A stretch of 64,000 bases of DNA from Rhopalosiphum padi. Taxonomy: Eukaryota > Arthropoda > Insecta > Hemiptera > Aphididae. Under the pieces are notes generated by a model. The model was not told the origin of the DNA and did not search any database. It worked only from the letters and a program-made list of their open reading frames with translations. Location: the NCBI RefSeq assembly GCF_020882245.1, contig NC_083597.1:27940652-28004651 (forward strand), given 5' to 3'. Positions 35,099 through 47,500 of this stretch are shown here, one piece after another (position 1 is the first letter of the stretch; the number at the start of each line of letters is the position of its first letter). The position numbers and the translations under genes are program-made.

Positions 35099-35554
35099 TC
35101 ATTCGTCCTTGGTGGTCTTTTTATAATGCGTTCGTCTGTTTCTTTTCTTCCGGTTTGGCGTTTTCTGGAACCTTATGTTTCCGGGGTCGTCGGCTAGCTG
35201 CGGTCTGTGGCCACTGACGTCGTGTATGACCTGTCCCTCGTAACCGTCCACTCGGCCGCGATTCACCAGCTCCTCTCGCTCTTCGGTATTCCACTCTGCC
35301 CTGGCACCCCTCGACCCGGCTGCCACCAGCGAACGCTCAGACTCCCATGCGCGCTCCACCGCTCGCTTGTGCGCATGCTTCAGCAACCGGTGACGCTCCT
35401 GTTGCGGGTCTGTACCGTACCGAATCGATATCAGTGCCTCGGCACTCAGGAGCCTCAGCTCCTTACCGTCTGCTGTCTCGTGGGTGGTCACGTTGAACAT
35501 GCCACCCAGTCGTTTCAACTCTTCCATGTCATCGCTCTGCTTCAACGCGTTGTC
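35099..35554 (-). CDS. Ten-m: Ten-m exon bbb: terminal exon
   Basis: Residues 2674-2824 and TGA at 35099-35101. Gln-Glu-Arg-His-Arg-Leu-Leu-Lys-His-Ala-His-Lys-Arg and Pro-Gln-Leu-Ala-Asp-Asp-Pro-Gly-Asn are hallmark C-terminal teneurin motifs. It ends in a very basic Lys/Arg tail. Confidence 0.96.
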   Translation of the reverse strand, partial: DNALKQSDDMEELKRLGGMFNVTTHETADGKELRLLSAEALISIRYGTDPQQERHRLLKHAHKRAVERAWESERSLVAAGSRGARAEWNTEEREELVNRGRVDGYEGQVIHDVSGHRPQLADDPGNIRFQKTPNRKKRNRRTHYKKTTKDE

Positions 35555-38500
35555 CTGTAAAAATACACATTTTCCATTATCGTCTCGGGTCTAACTGTTT
35601 TCGTTGATGTTATCATATGATACTACTTTGAACGATCGAAAAACTGTACCTTGACAAAATAGAATAGATCCTTGTCGTGTTGTTCAAAATGCAAGTCCAA
35701 GAAATACGACCCGTTGAACACGGACATGACAACATCTTGTACGACGCTGTTATCACCGTCCACCACGGATATCAACGCAAGACCTTCATTGCTACGCGAT
35801 ACCAGCACACCTTCACCGAATATGGATCTCTGGAATGCCACTCTCGGCAACAGGTTTCTCGTCTGTGTTTCCATCTTCAATAGTGGCTCAGGAATGAATC
35901 CAAATTCACCAAATAATGACATTTCCTTCAGGAGAAGAAAATAATAGAAACGTTAGTTACCATCGTGTTTATAACATTCATAGCTATTTTTCAAATACCT
36001 TTTCTACAATACACTGAAGTCCAGACACGACATTAAATTGAGGCGTAAGTTGCGGGGAAGACACCTTTGCGCTTGGCTGATGTAGTTGAGTTCTCGTGTA
36101 AGACGATCCGATCATGTTTCCAATATCATAACCGTAAAGTTTCAACCAACTATTCAAGTCTATAAAACACAGTAAATTAATAATATAATACAGCACGTAT
36201 TTATTGCTGTTTCATAAAATATTTGTAAATAGTTTTATTTCGTACCTGTCATGTAATTAATATTTTGTGCTCTACTCGAACTGATTGGGTCATTATTTTG
36301 GAATCTATAGATAAATATGTCCGTGGGATAGCTAAGTCTTGACGATAATCGTTCCCAGTCAGGAGTGATCCATTGACCAATAGAAGGTTCATACCACTTT
36401 TTATCAAGATAAATAAGTCTAGTATGCGGATCCAAAATTCCGCCGTGGAAGTCGATTGGAATGTATAAGTCTGGATTGCTATCTTTTCTTAACGCACCAA
36501 ATGGAGTTCTTGTAATTTCTTTAATTATGTTTCCAGCAACATCGAAAACAGCCAATGGTGATCCGTTTTGATCAGTAGCAACAAAGAACCTAACATAAAC
36601 ACAAATAAATTAATTACAATATGCAATATTATTTTATTTTATGTAACTTACCTTTGTTCAGGTGAATCAATTGCAATCAAAGTGTTACGATCATCGTACA
36701 GGTAATGGAAAGTTCTTCCTGTACTTGGGTAGTGTATAGCCATTACTAAATTAGGCCGCTGAGGATCAGTATAAAGGAATTGAGTTACGTTTTCACCTGC
36801 GTTTCTGATACCTAACAAGCGATTTTTGTGATCATAATAATAAGAAACACTAAAACGGTCACTTTCGGTAGCATCACTGAGTAATCCCATATCGTTATAG
36901 TTAAAGTGTGTTTCTCCTCGTTTAGATACAAAACCTCGTGTATCATAACTTAATAGTTGAACGTCAGCTACCTACAAATTAACGTTTTTTTTTTTTTTTA
37001 GTTAATAAGTATATTACATATTTTTATCGTTCTAATACATATATCTATGAATTTTAAATAATAGTAATAAATTAGAAATCTAGACCCTTTCTCACCTGAA
37101 CCACTCTATCACCGACATCGTAACCATATGTCAATTTTTGACCATAATCCATGACGCCAATAACGTTGCCATTTTCATCGTAGATATACTTCCAGTCGCT
37201 ACTACCAGCCACTTCAAACAAATGACCATCGGCACTATAAGTCATTGTATTTTGGATTTTTGTTCTGCCCAGAGTTATCTTTTGAGATGAAATTTTATTT
37301 CTGACATCATATTCTAATTCCATTCTATATATAAAAAAAAAAAATCAACAATTAATTATTTACATTGAATGCTCACCAAAATATTTACACAAAATCTTAC
37401 CTATACACATCCATAGACTTTATGTTAGTCATTATAGATTTCAGACGACCGTGATTGTCATACTCAGATATAGAGAAAAATTGTTTAGCAGTATCATGTA
37501 TGACAGTCTTATTAAAAGTATTTTTGTAAATTCTTAAGTCACTTATGCTTTCTAGTGTCCCAATATTTTGATTATATTTCAGTTTTAATTGTGAGAGTTC
37601 TTTGTTACCGATAGTGACATCAATGGAAGTTACTCGTGCATTACCATCTACTTGGTATCTAAAAAATAATAATTATAAAATTAAATAATGAGGAAAATAG
37701 TAATTGTGTAGTTATACATATTAGGCATCATGTATTTAACTTACTTCAAATGCGTATTATGTAATCCACATTTTGCACTGAACAAATAACGTTCGTCTTT
37801 AATCATGCCCAGATGATAACGAATTTCGTGTTTTAACTCAAAACCAGGTTCAACAACATTTATATTTTTTACCAAATTTGTATTAGCTTGATAAGTATAA
37901 TGTATAGATAACATACCTTAAAAAATATATTATTATTAAAATGTGTGATTAACTCAAAAAATTAATAGTTATACGTACCAGCTAATATTATTTCAATGTT
38001 TCCATGTTGGTCATATAAGTAAGATACACGGCCAGATTGATGTGGATAAATTTTGGCCAAAATATTTGTGTTGTCATCGTATCTTAATTCATATGGATGT
38101 GGGCTTACTGGTGAATGATATTGATACTTATAGAAACCTAATGAGGTTTGTATTGAAAACGCGTGTATGTGTCCTCTGGGAGTTGTTAGTGACTGAAGAG
38201 CACCAGATTCGTCGTATTGTAATAGGTAATCACTACCTCTTGGGGTAGTCACTTTCAATGGCTGTAAAATAAATGTTTATTAAATATTTTTAACGTAAGT
38301 TTATTAAAATTTACAAACTTACCAAGCTACTAAACATATCTTTGAAAACGTAAAGCGTAGATTTGCCATCTGCATAACGAATTTCAGCTAATCGACCAGC
38401 CCTATCATAGCCGTACATTTCTTTAAGGTCACCCCAACGCCATACACTAAGTCGACTAAAACGATCATATGTCAACTCCACTTCTGAATATATTTTGTTC

Positions 38501-41500
38501 CTATTAAAAAAGTAAATAGATACAGTTTAATGAAGTTAAATAATATATGAATAATACATAAAATAATTTGATATTAATTTACCTAGGTCCCCATCTAAAC
38601 GGTCTTCCAGCGATATCGTAGGTTATATTTAATAATTCAATGTGTTCGTCAATAAATGCTGCCACGGTCCCGCTATCTCTGTCAAACTCGAAAGATACGA
38701 TGTTTTCACCGTTTATTCGTAATTTTTTACCAACTTGGGCAACAGATTTAGCTGTAAATTAAATGTTTTAATTTTAAAATTATATTATATATAATATATT
38801 GATATATATAATAATATTATTTATTCTTATATAGATATTATTACCTTCACCAGGTTTCAATTTGCCTCCCGATTGTCCTCTTAGATAGTATCTCCATTCA
38901 AACCTATTTGCCAATTCAGATCCTATTTCGGTTTTTAATTTTCCCGGTACGGGGTAACTTTCTACTAATACTGAGTTAGCTTCCATCAGTACTGCATAAG
39001 GAACTGACTCAATTGTCACTCGGTTTCCCCAAGATGTTTCCGATACAATATCACCTTCACTGGTTATTGAAGTATGTTCCTCTGAACCACCTAATAAGAA
39101 AACCAATAGTATAAGTATTTACATAATTTATTTAAATTATAATAGATCAAATTTAAAATGAAAAATATACCTAATTTTGTTTCTACAGACGTTCCCTTGA
39201 TTAACATTGTTGTTGGTTGACTATCATCGTTATATACCATTACAGTTGCTCCTTTTACGCTCAAGTCAAATGCCAATCTAATGAGTTTTCCAGTAGGCGT
39301 AACAGCGCCAATTAATCGTCCGAAATCATCGTAAGTGTACACATAACCTCTACCAGCTGAATCTAACTTTGATCGTAATAAGCCAGACGCCCCGTAATAA
39401 TCAAAAGTTATATTATAATTATCTGGAGTGTTAACCTCCGTTAATAGTTTCATACGAGACATGCGTAATCTACATTTCTGACCCTTAGTATTTTCGATTG
39501 AATTGACTTGCTGTGCATGATCTCTTAATAAGAACACTTTATTTCCAGCTGCATCGGTAACAGAACTTAGTTTTCCACTACTGGTGAACTGATTGTAAGT
39601 GAATTGATAACTAGTCTCTCCAGTTAGAATATTACGAGTTGTGATATGTTGGCCAAAACGGTTGAAAACATAAAGTTCTTGAGTGGTCGGTGAGTAAACT
39701 TCATATTCACGTGTAGCTGTAGCTTCAGGGGACCTCGACATAATAGATCTTATTCTGAAATATTTATTAGATTTTATAAATAAATAATAAATAATAAAAA
39801 TACAGCTAAAATGCTAAAATACATATATTTTTGAAACATACCTATAATTTGCTTGATCTGCGACATGAACTACACCATCGGGAGATATAGTGATTGACGA
39901 AATTGTATTAAACTTAGCCGTTGCTGCTAAATAATGATCTTCTTCATAACAGTCACACCCACGGTCCAAACAATTACATTTTGACTCTGTACCAGCAAAA
40001 CGAGAAATCTTACCTTCAGTGCCTAAAATATAAAAATTATTAAAATTTAAGTCCAAGGTATTATTTAAGTTTGTTATTTAGGTAATATGATTTATGGTTA
40101 AATTCAAAATAAATGAATAAAAAAAATATTACATAAGCACTTCAAATTTTAAACTTTGAAAACTATAATAATATAATATTTCAAATAATTATAAGTAATA
40201 ATATATATAGTAATATATTAAATTAGTCTAAATTATATTAAAAATAAATAAATATGAACATAAAATATGTGTAATATGCATTCATAGTTATATAACCCTC
40301 ATTGTGTAATAGATTTAAAAAATAATTTTCTGAATTGAATCATGTTTAATGTACCTAAATCATGCACATCCTAAATAGATTAGAAAATGACCTTCTACTC
40401 TTTCGAAGGTATGTAACTATAATATTTAAACAAAATTAATAAATGATCTACGTTCTGTTTTAGATTCTGAGCAAGTCAATGAGTTGGTTTTAAAATAATG
40501 TAAATTTTTTTATGTATCTGAAAATACTTTTAGAGCAGAAAAAATGCTTCTATCTTTAAAATTGAAAATTTATGCAATTTCAATCAATACATTTTATGAA
40601 ATGTTATTTTTTTTTTTAATCCATGTAGTTTTATAACAAACTATTTACCATATAAATTTGAAACATTTCACTATTACTCATAATTTTATAAATTATCATT
40701 TTTTATGCAATTTTCAATTTATAATATTAAATTATTTATATCATGTATTGATTTACACCGTTCTACGGTACGTTGGTAATGACTCATGAGTTCATAATTA
40801 TAATAATAACAAAAAGTATTATTATGTAAAATAATAGAAATATAAAATTAAATTAAAAAAATATTTTGTGCTGCCCGCAGCATAGTATTCTATTAAATAT
40901 TTTTGGCTCTATTGATTATTATTTTTGAAATGCCTGTATTACAGTGACTTACTGAAAAACGAAGTTAATAAGATACCTAGGTACTATAAAATAAAATTAC
41001 TACTCAGAATTATCATTTAACGTCCTTTTGAAAGAAATAATTTTCACTATAATATATATCAGGGGCGGCCAATCGGTCGATCGCAAACAATTTTAAAGTC
41101 AATCATGTTAAAATTTATTTTAGTAATTAGTAATTAGATTAGAACACTTGTTGTATGTTTATATACATTTTATGCAGGTATCTTTCTTAATAATTATAGT
41201 TATTCAATAATAAGAAACATTTTTATGGAAGTCGATCCTCAAAGGTGAAATATATTTTTAGTAGATCACGACCAAAAAGTTTGGTCACCCCTGGTAATCG
41301 GTTTTATACGACTAAAGAAATAAAAATAAATCATTCGTTTTATAAATCAAAATACATGTATTAAACTAATATTTTTAACAAATACCGAAACTTACTTATA
41401 ACTCTAATCCTATTTGTTCTCTGTGAATCCGATTCAGCGACATACATATTTCCATTAGGTGCAAATGCAATACTCTGAGGCATAACTAACGCAGTTTGTA

Positions 41501-44500
41501 TAGCTAGTTCTTGGTCTGTATTTAAACCAATACGTCCAACGGGTGGACAGTGCATTGGACGGCCGGCAATAACTTTTAATCGGTTGTCTGTGGTCAATTT
41601 CAGTACCATATGGTCATCGATAATGTGTAAAGTGTTATCCAAGGGGTTGATACTAAGATCAGTTGGCCACCTTAGATGCACTTCGCCCGTATTTAAAGTC
41701 CCTTCACATGGTATAGGTTTCCAGTGTGATTTATGCATATGGTTACCAATCAAAGTAGATACTAAACCATCTTTGTCCACCATTCGAATGTTTGTTCCAT
41801 CGGCAAAGTATAAAATATTATCTGAAGATATAGCAACACCTAAAATAAAAAAAAATTATATTTTTATACATTACTTTTATTTAATATTAAAACTATTGAT
41901 TGGTATATATATATACCTTTAGGGTAGGCTAGTTTCGCATCTCTAGCTAATGCACCATCTCCACAATGTGCTTCATCTCCCGGTAGACAACGTTCACCCG
42001 AACCAACTGCTGGTTCCCAATTATGATCAGGGTCAGAAAAGTTATTTGGGTTTTTAACTTTTAGAATTTGATGACTCTCCGGATCAGAAATAAACAATGA
42101 TCCATCTAAAGGACTAACAGCGATATGATACCGATATGACACCCTTGTAACACTATGAAATACAATAATATAAAATTAATATTTTGTTTTACTACAACTA
42201 AAATTAATAATAAATTGTATTCTCACTTTAATCTGACAACGGTTTTAACTGTACCGTCTGTCATGATACGTCGAATCAGATTAAAATCACCAACATATAT
42301 CGAGCCATCAGGGGCAGAAGCTAATGCGACTGGAGCCAAAAGTCTCTGTTTTAATCCATTATCACCATCACAATCTACACAATCTAATGGTCTTTGATGT
42401 CCATCACCCATAGTAGTCAGTATAATTCTAGGCTTTTGTTTCAAATAAATATTCGACCCATCACCCTTTTGCAGTATCCCTTCATGAAAATTGTAGCGAT
42501 GGTGAATATCTAGATTCCAAGAGCCTACTTCTGAAATACTCATATCATTTCCACTTAGTTTGGTTGTCTGAACATCCCACACAATATTACGGCAATCGGT
42601 ATACTCATATCCGACCTTAACCAAGGCTGTTGTAACTCCATATACGTTTTGGCGATAAACATTAAGTCTATTCCAAGCGTATGTATATTTTATAACAGGA
42701 TCAGCCTCGAATATTTTTTCAAAAAGTATTCCTTCAATGGTTATTCTTAAGTGAATCAATTTCAAAGTTGGCGGAATTGTCTCGGGTGTAAGTTGTAATT
42801 GTATTGTAGATAAATATCCAGCTGATCTAGAGCTATGATAAACCAAATTTAATCCTGTTCCTGGAATCTGGAAGGTTTCTTGGACAACCTAATTTAAATT
42901 ATATATTTATATATTTTAGTTAAAATATTAATGTATATTATAGTACATTTAAATATAAAAGTTGAAAAATGCATACTATTAAATAAATAATACAAAATAA
43001 ACTATTAACCTGTGATTCCGCTAAAACTGCACTTTTATCGGACCAAGATCCTTGAAAACCATGTTTCCAAGACGCTAATACGACGGGTTTCATAAGATCA
43101 TAATCATGAGCTTTACAAGCTTGTCCGCTAAGTTGAATACCTTTATCATCAGTCAATGACATCACTATTGTCTCAATAATAACGATCTACCAATTTATAA
43201 TTTAAACGCAAAAATTAGTTTAATTATATAATTTTAAATTTCCAATCGTCCAAATAAACATTACCTCATTCCAAGGTACGTTTACAATTTGAGTTTGTGC
43301 TTTAAATGGACTTCTACCAAACTGCAAAGTTACAGCTCCTCCTCCATTTACTAATAAATCAAACCAACCATCTTCACGAGTTAATGTGAATCCTTCGGGT
43401 GCAATGTTCGTGCTAACCCGAACACCCATTAATCCCATTCCAGTTGACGTAACAACTCGACCACGAATAACAGCTGATCGGCTAAATAAAATAAATATTT
43501 TGTTTAATTCTAATGTTTTCTTGAGTTTGAATTAAAAACCAAAAAAATCTAATTTACTGTATTTAACGTGCTATGCATAAAAATGTTAAACCAATAATAA
43601 TAAAAAAAAAATAAAACAATATTCAACTAAGTAAAAGGAAATTATTTAGGGATGTTATTACGTCAATTTTTTATTTTTAAACTGTAAAACAATTTTAATT
43701 TAATTTATTTATTTTATATATTCTCCCCCAGCGAGTGTATGTATTTTTGAATTTGATTAGGTACACAAAATTACATTGTTAAAATACATTTCACTTGAAT
43801 GATTATTTATAAACCATACGACAAAGCATCAAGTGATAGAATTTGTGTTACGTATCTAATTATTTCCAGTTAACGGAACCAAACACAAACGTCACAATTT
43901 ATTAAAACAACACAAACATATACAACTACAAATGAAGAATAAAGCTTTGACGAGTACACAATACAAAGGGTTTTTTGGATAAAAGCGTATAGGTCATGCA
44001 AGCGAAAGCTCATTTTATTCCTAATCAAATGGTGAAATATATTTAATTAAACATATCGTATAGTAATGATGAAAGGTCTATCAATATTTTATTACTAATA
44101 CGCATTGAAAGTTAATTCATTCGAAAATTAATGTGAATTTTATTTTATAATTTTTTTATTTTTTATTAAAATATAATTGTGTGAAAAATGCTAATTTTTG
44201 CTAAGCGAAATATATAGGAGAAGACGTAAGAGAATAAAAAACACCCGTAAAAAAATAAAAGGAGTTAAATTTCCCTTCAAAAATAATACAAAAACAAAAT
44301 CCATTCTGGGCAAACTATGGCCATTTCTTACCTCGTGTTGAAGTGACTCCAGAAAATGCTGGAAACAAGATAATATTCGAAAGAAAGCGTTAGGCTTTAG
44401 TTAAGTAATAAAAAAAAAAGTATATAGATATTTTTATTTAATTGTTTTTTTTTACGCAATTGTTAATGAAAAATATGAATCCCTATTAGTACACATTAAG

Positions 44501-47500
44501 CATAGGTACACATTAAGCTGCTTGGTAGTTATTAATTGTAATGTTAAATGCAAGCACTACCTTTCAACATTTGCATATTATAAAAATTGAATGAAAAAAA
44601 AAAATGGGTAAATAGATAACATTTTTAAATTTATTTAATCTGATATTGTTTATATGCATATGTCAAGAAGTGATGCTAACGACATTTAATCAATGGAGAT
44701 TGGAAAATTGAGGAAAGGATATTTTCACATGGGCACAACGCAGTTTCAATAGAAAGATTCAAGACAGAAAACATTGAAGGTAACACCATACACAATAAAC
44801 ACAGTCACTTAAGAATTTCAACTTATATAATACATCGATATGTGTTTATCATTTTCTGGCTTTCCGATGTTCTCTCAATAATGCAATATTATAACATTTT
44901 GGAGAACTACGGAATTTCTAGTCATTTACTAGTCCTATTCGTTCCCCGAGTACAACAAAGTATGAGTTATAGTCATTACAAAAAATAAAAAATAAAAAAT
45001 AATAATAATACACTTAAAAATTACCTTTCATTGAATGTATCAGGTCTAACATAATTTTGTAGACTGCCTTCTTCGATTAAAAACTTTGTTCGTTCAAAAA
45101 ATGATGCAGTTATTGCCGGAGGCTGTTTCCGCAACAGTATGTCAATGGGCTTTGGCGATGACACGCAGTGCTGACTACTACGACACAAATGGTTTAAACA
45201 ACATTCTGGATCTTCGCAATCCATAAGACCATCTGCACAAACACAATATTATTATTAGTTATATATTTTACATAAAAATACAACATTTGGATACATTTTG
45301 ACATTGTCCATAATAAAGTTGTCCCACTCCCTAATTAATATTTTACATGATCATGGGTTCAAAAATATAAGACATTTTTGGAGGTTTAAATTAATTTAAG
45401 TCCAATTGTTGTATGCCTATACCTATCTCGGTGGGATAATATTGTGAGGCTAATTACATATTTACACATTTTACGAGTATTTTATATGGATCCTTAAGGT
45501 TTTACTCTCTTACTGTTTTTTATAATCACCTTTGTCATTATCAATATTATCGTTACATTCCCGTTCTAATTGAGTATTGCAATCTAGGCCATCCCATCCA
45601 TCGGTACATTTACACTGCCATACGTTATCACCGTTTACCCGACACTGCCCGTGTCCAGAACAACTGTTTGGACATCCTTCGAGCGTACAATGCTTTCCAT
45701 TCCAACCAGTGACACACAAACAAGTGCCATTTTTGCACTGTCCGTGTTCATTGCATCGGCTATCGCATAGTTTTGAATTACAATATTGGCCAGACCAACC
45801 AGAGTGGCAGGCACAAGTGTCACCTACACAATGACCATGTGTGCCACAGTCCAAGTCACACAGTTCTAAAAAATAATATATTTTCCACATTAAAAATTAA
45901 AATAATCATCGGACGAAAAATGTATTAATAAAAAATCCATGATGCGTTTATAATTACTTAAACATTTTTTTTTTTTCATGCTTTATTTGCGTGAAACTTA
46001 GAATGAAGAAAATATATTTTACCTTTGGAACAATCTTCGCCAGACCACATGGGTTCACACTGACATGTCTGTGCTTCCAAATCAAATGTCCCGTGTCCCG
46101 AACAATCGGGTAAACATTGTAGGGCATCTTTATCCATTTCGTCACAGTTGACGCCTTTCCAACCTTTTTTGCAAATACAAGTTCCTTCAACGCATACCCC
46201 GTGGCCACTACAATTTGGATTTGGGCAGTCCACTATATACAGTTAAATGAAATAATTATAAATTACTATGCTTTGAATTTGTTGATAGTTGATTTTTCAA
46301 AACATTACCTTCAGAACAAAATTTCCCTTTGAAACCAAGTGCACAAATACATTTACCATTTGTGCAGTAACCATGGCCATTACAATCCGGTACTTCACAT
46401 TCGTCGTGCCTTAGATTACACTCTTTGCCTTTCCATCCAGGGTTGCACTGACATTCGCCATTGATATACTCGCCTCTTTGGCTACATAATACTGGGCACA
46501 CGCCTTTAATGGAAAAATAAAAATTACTATTTGAACATTCCATTGCGAACAGCTTGTTATAAAATTGTAGCAATACAAATGTTTACATGCTTTAAAAGCA
46601 CACCTCAAATATTATGCGTTGAAATAAAAATATATTAGTAACATATGGTACTAGATATTATCATCATTCTTAACACGAAAATCGATTATTTTCAAACAAT
46701 AATGTTATGCATAGTGAAAAAATAATAATGATAAAGCAATATAATATGAAACATATATGTTAAAAAATTGTTAGTAAACAATTTTAAATAAAACGTGAAT
46801 GAATCTAAAAATGGCCGAAGTGTTTGAATTCAGAGATACGCCTGTAGAAAAAAAAAAATAATAAAAATCAGAGTATAGTGTTAGTCTACTTACTGTCACT
46901 GCAGTCGTCTCCGCTAAATCCAGGGTTACACTGACAATGGCCTACCATGCATTCCCCTTTACCACTACATCCATTAGGACAGCTCAAAGTCATATCTTGC
47001 GATACTGATGCCGAAAACGTCACCGTAGTTAAATCTCCATCGTCATTATACATCGATACAAACCAGTGGCCTGGCTCCAGATAATGTGTAACTTCCTTTT
47101 TAATAATTGACTGTAAAATCAATACCATTATTTATATTAATATATGTATTTAATCAATTAATATTGTACTAAAATATAATCAACAGACATTTTAATTGGT
47201 CCCTCAAAATAATATTTTAAACATTTGACCTTATTTCCAATAATATTATCAAAGTAAAATTAAATTATGCTATGGTATTTATCTAATTATGTAATTATTA
47301 ATATGTACTCTACAAAGATAACTCGATTACCAACCAAATGCCAATAATTGTAATTTTTACATTGAATCGTCATGTTTATTTATAATGATGGAAATCACTA
47401 ATCATTGTCAATTAATGATTTTACGTGACATTAAATTTGATACACAAGTATACTTGTTTTAAAAAAATAAATGATACTACAATAAATTAAAACAAAATAC

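Larger units (their letters stand above)
40023..41395 (-). other. Ten-m intron between exons o and p, with two repeats
   Basis: A 1.37-kb intron in a part of the gene where most introns are under 400 bases. Its length is largely explained by a hAT-like element (41060-41293) and a dispersed-repeat copy (about 40456-40960). Confidence 0.75.

Noticed and set aside
45577..45834. Plus-strand Cys/His/Pro-rich frame opposite the EGF exon
   Set aside because: Antisense of cysteine-dense EGF codons. No independent signal.
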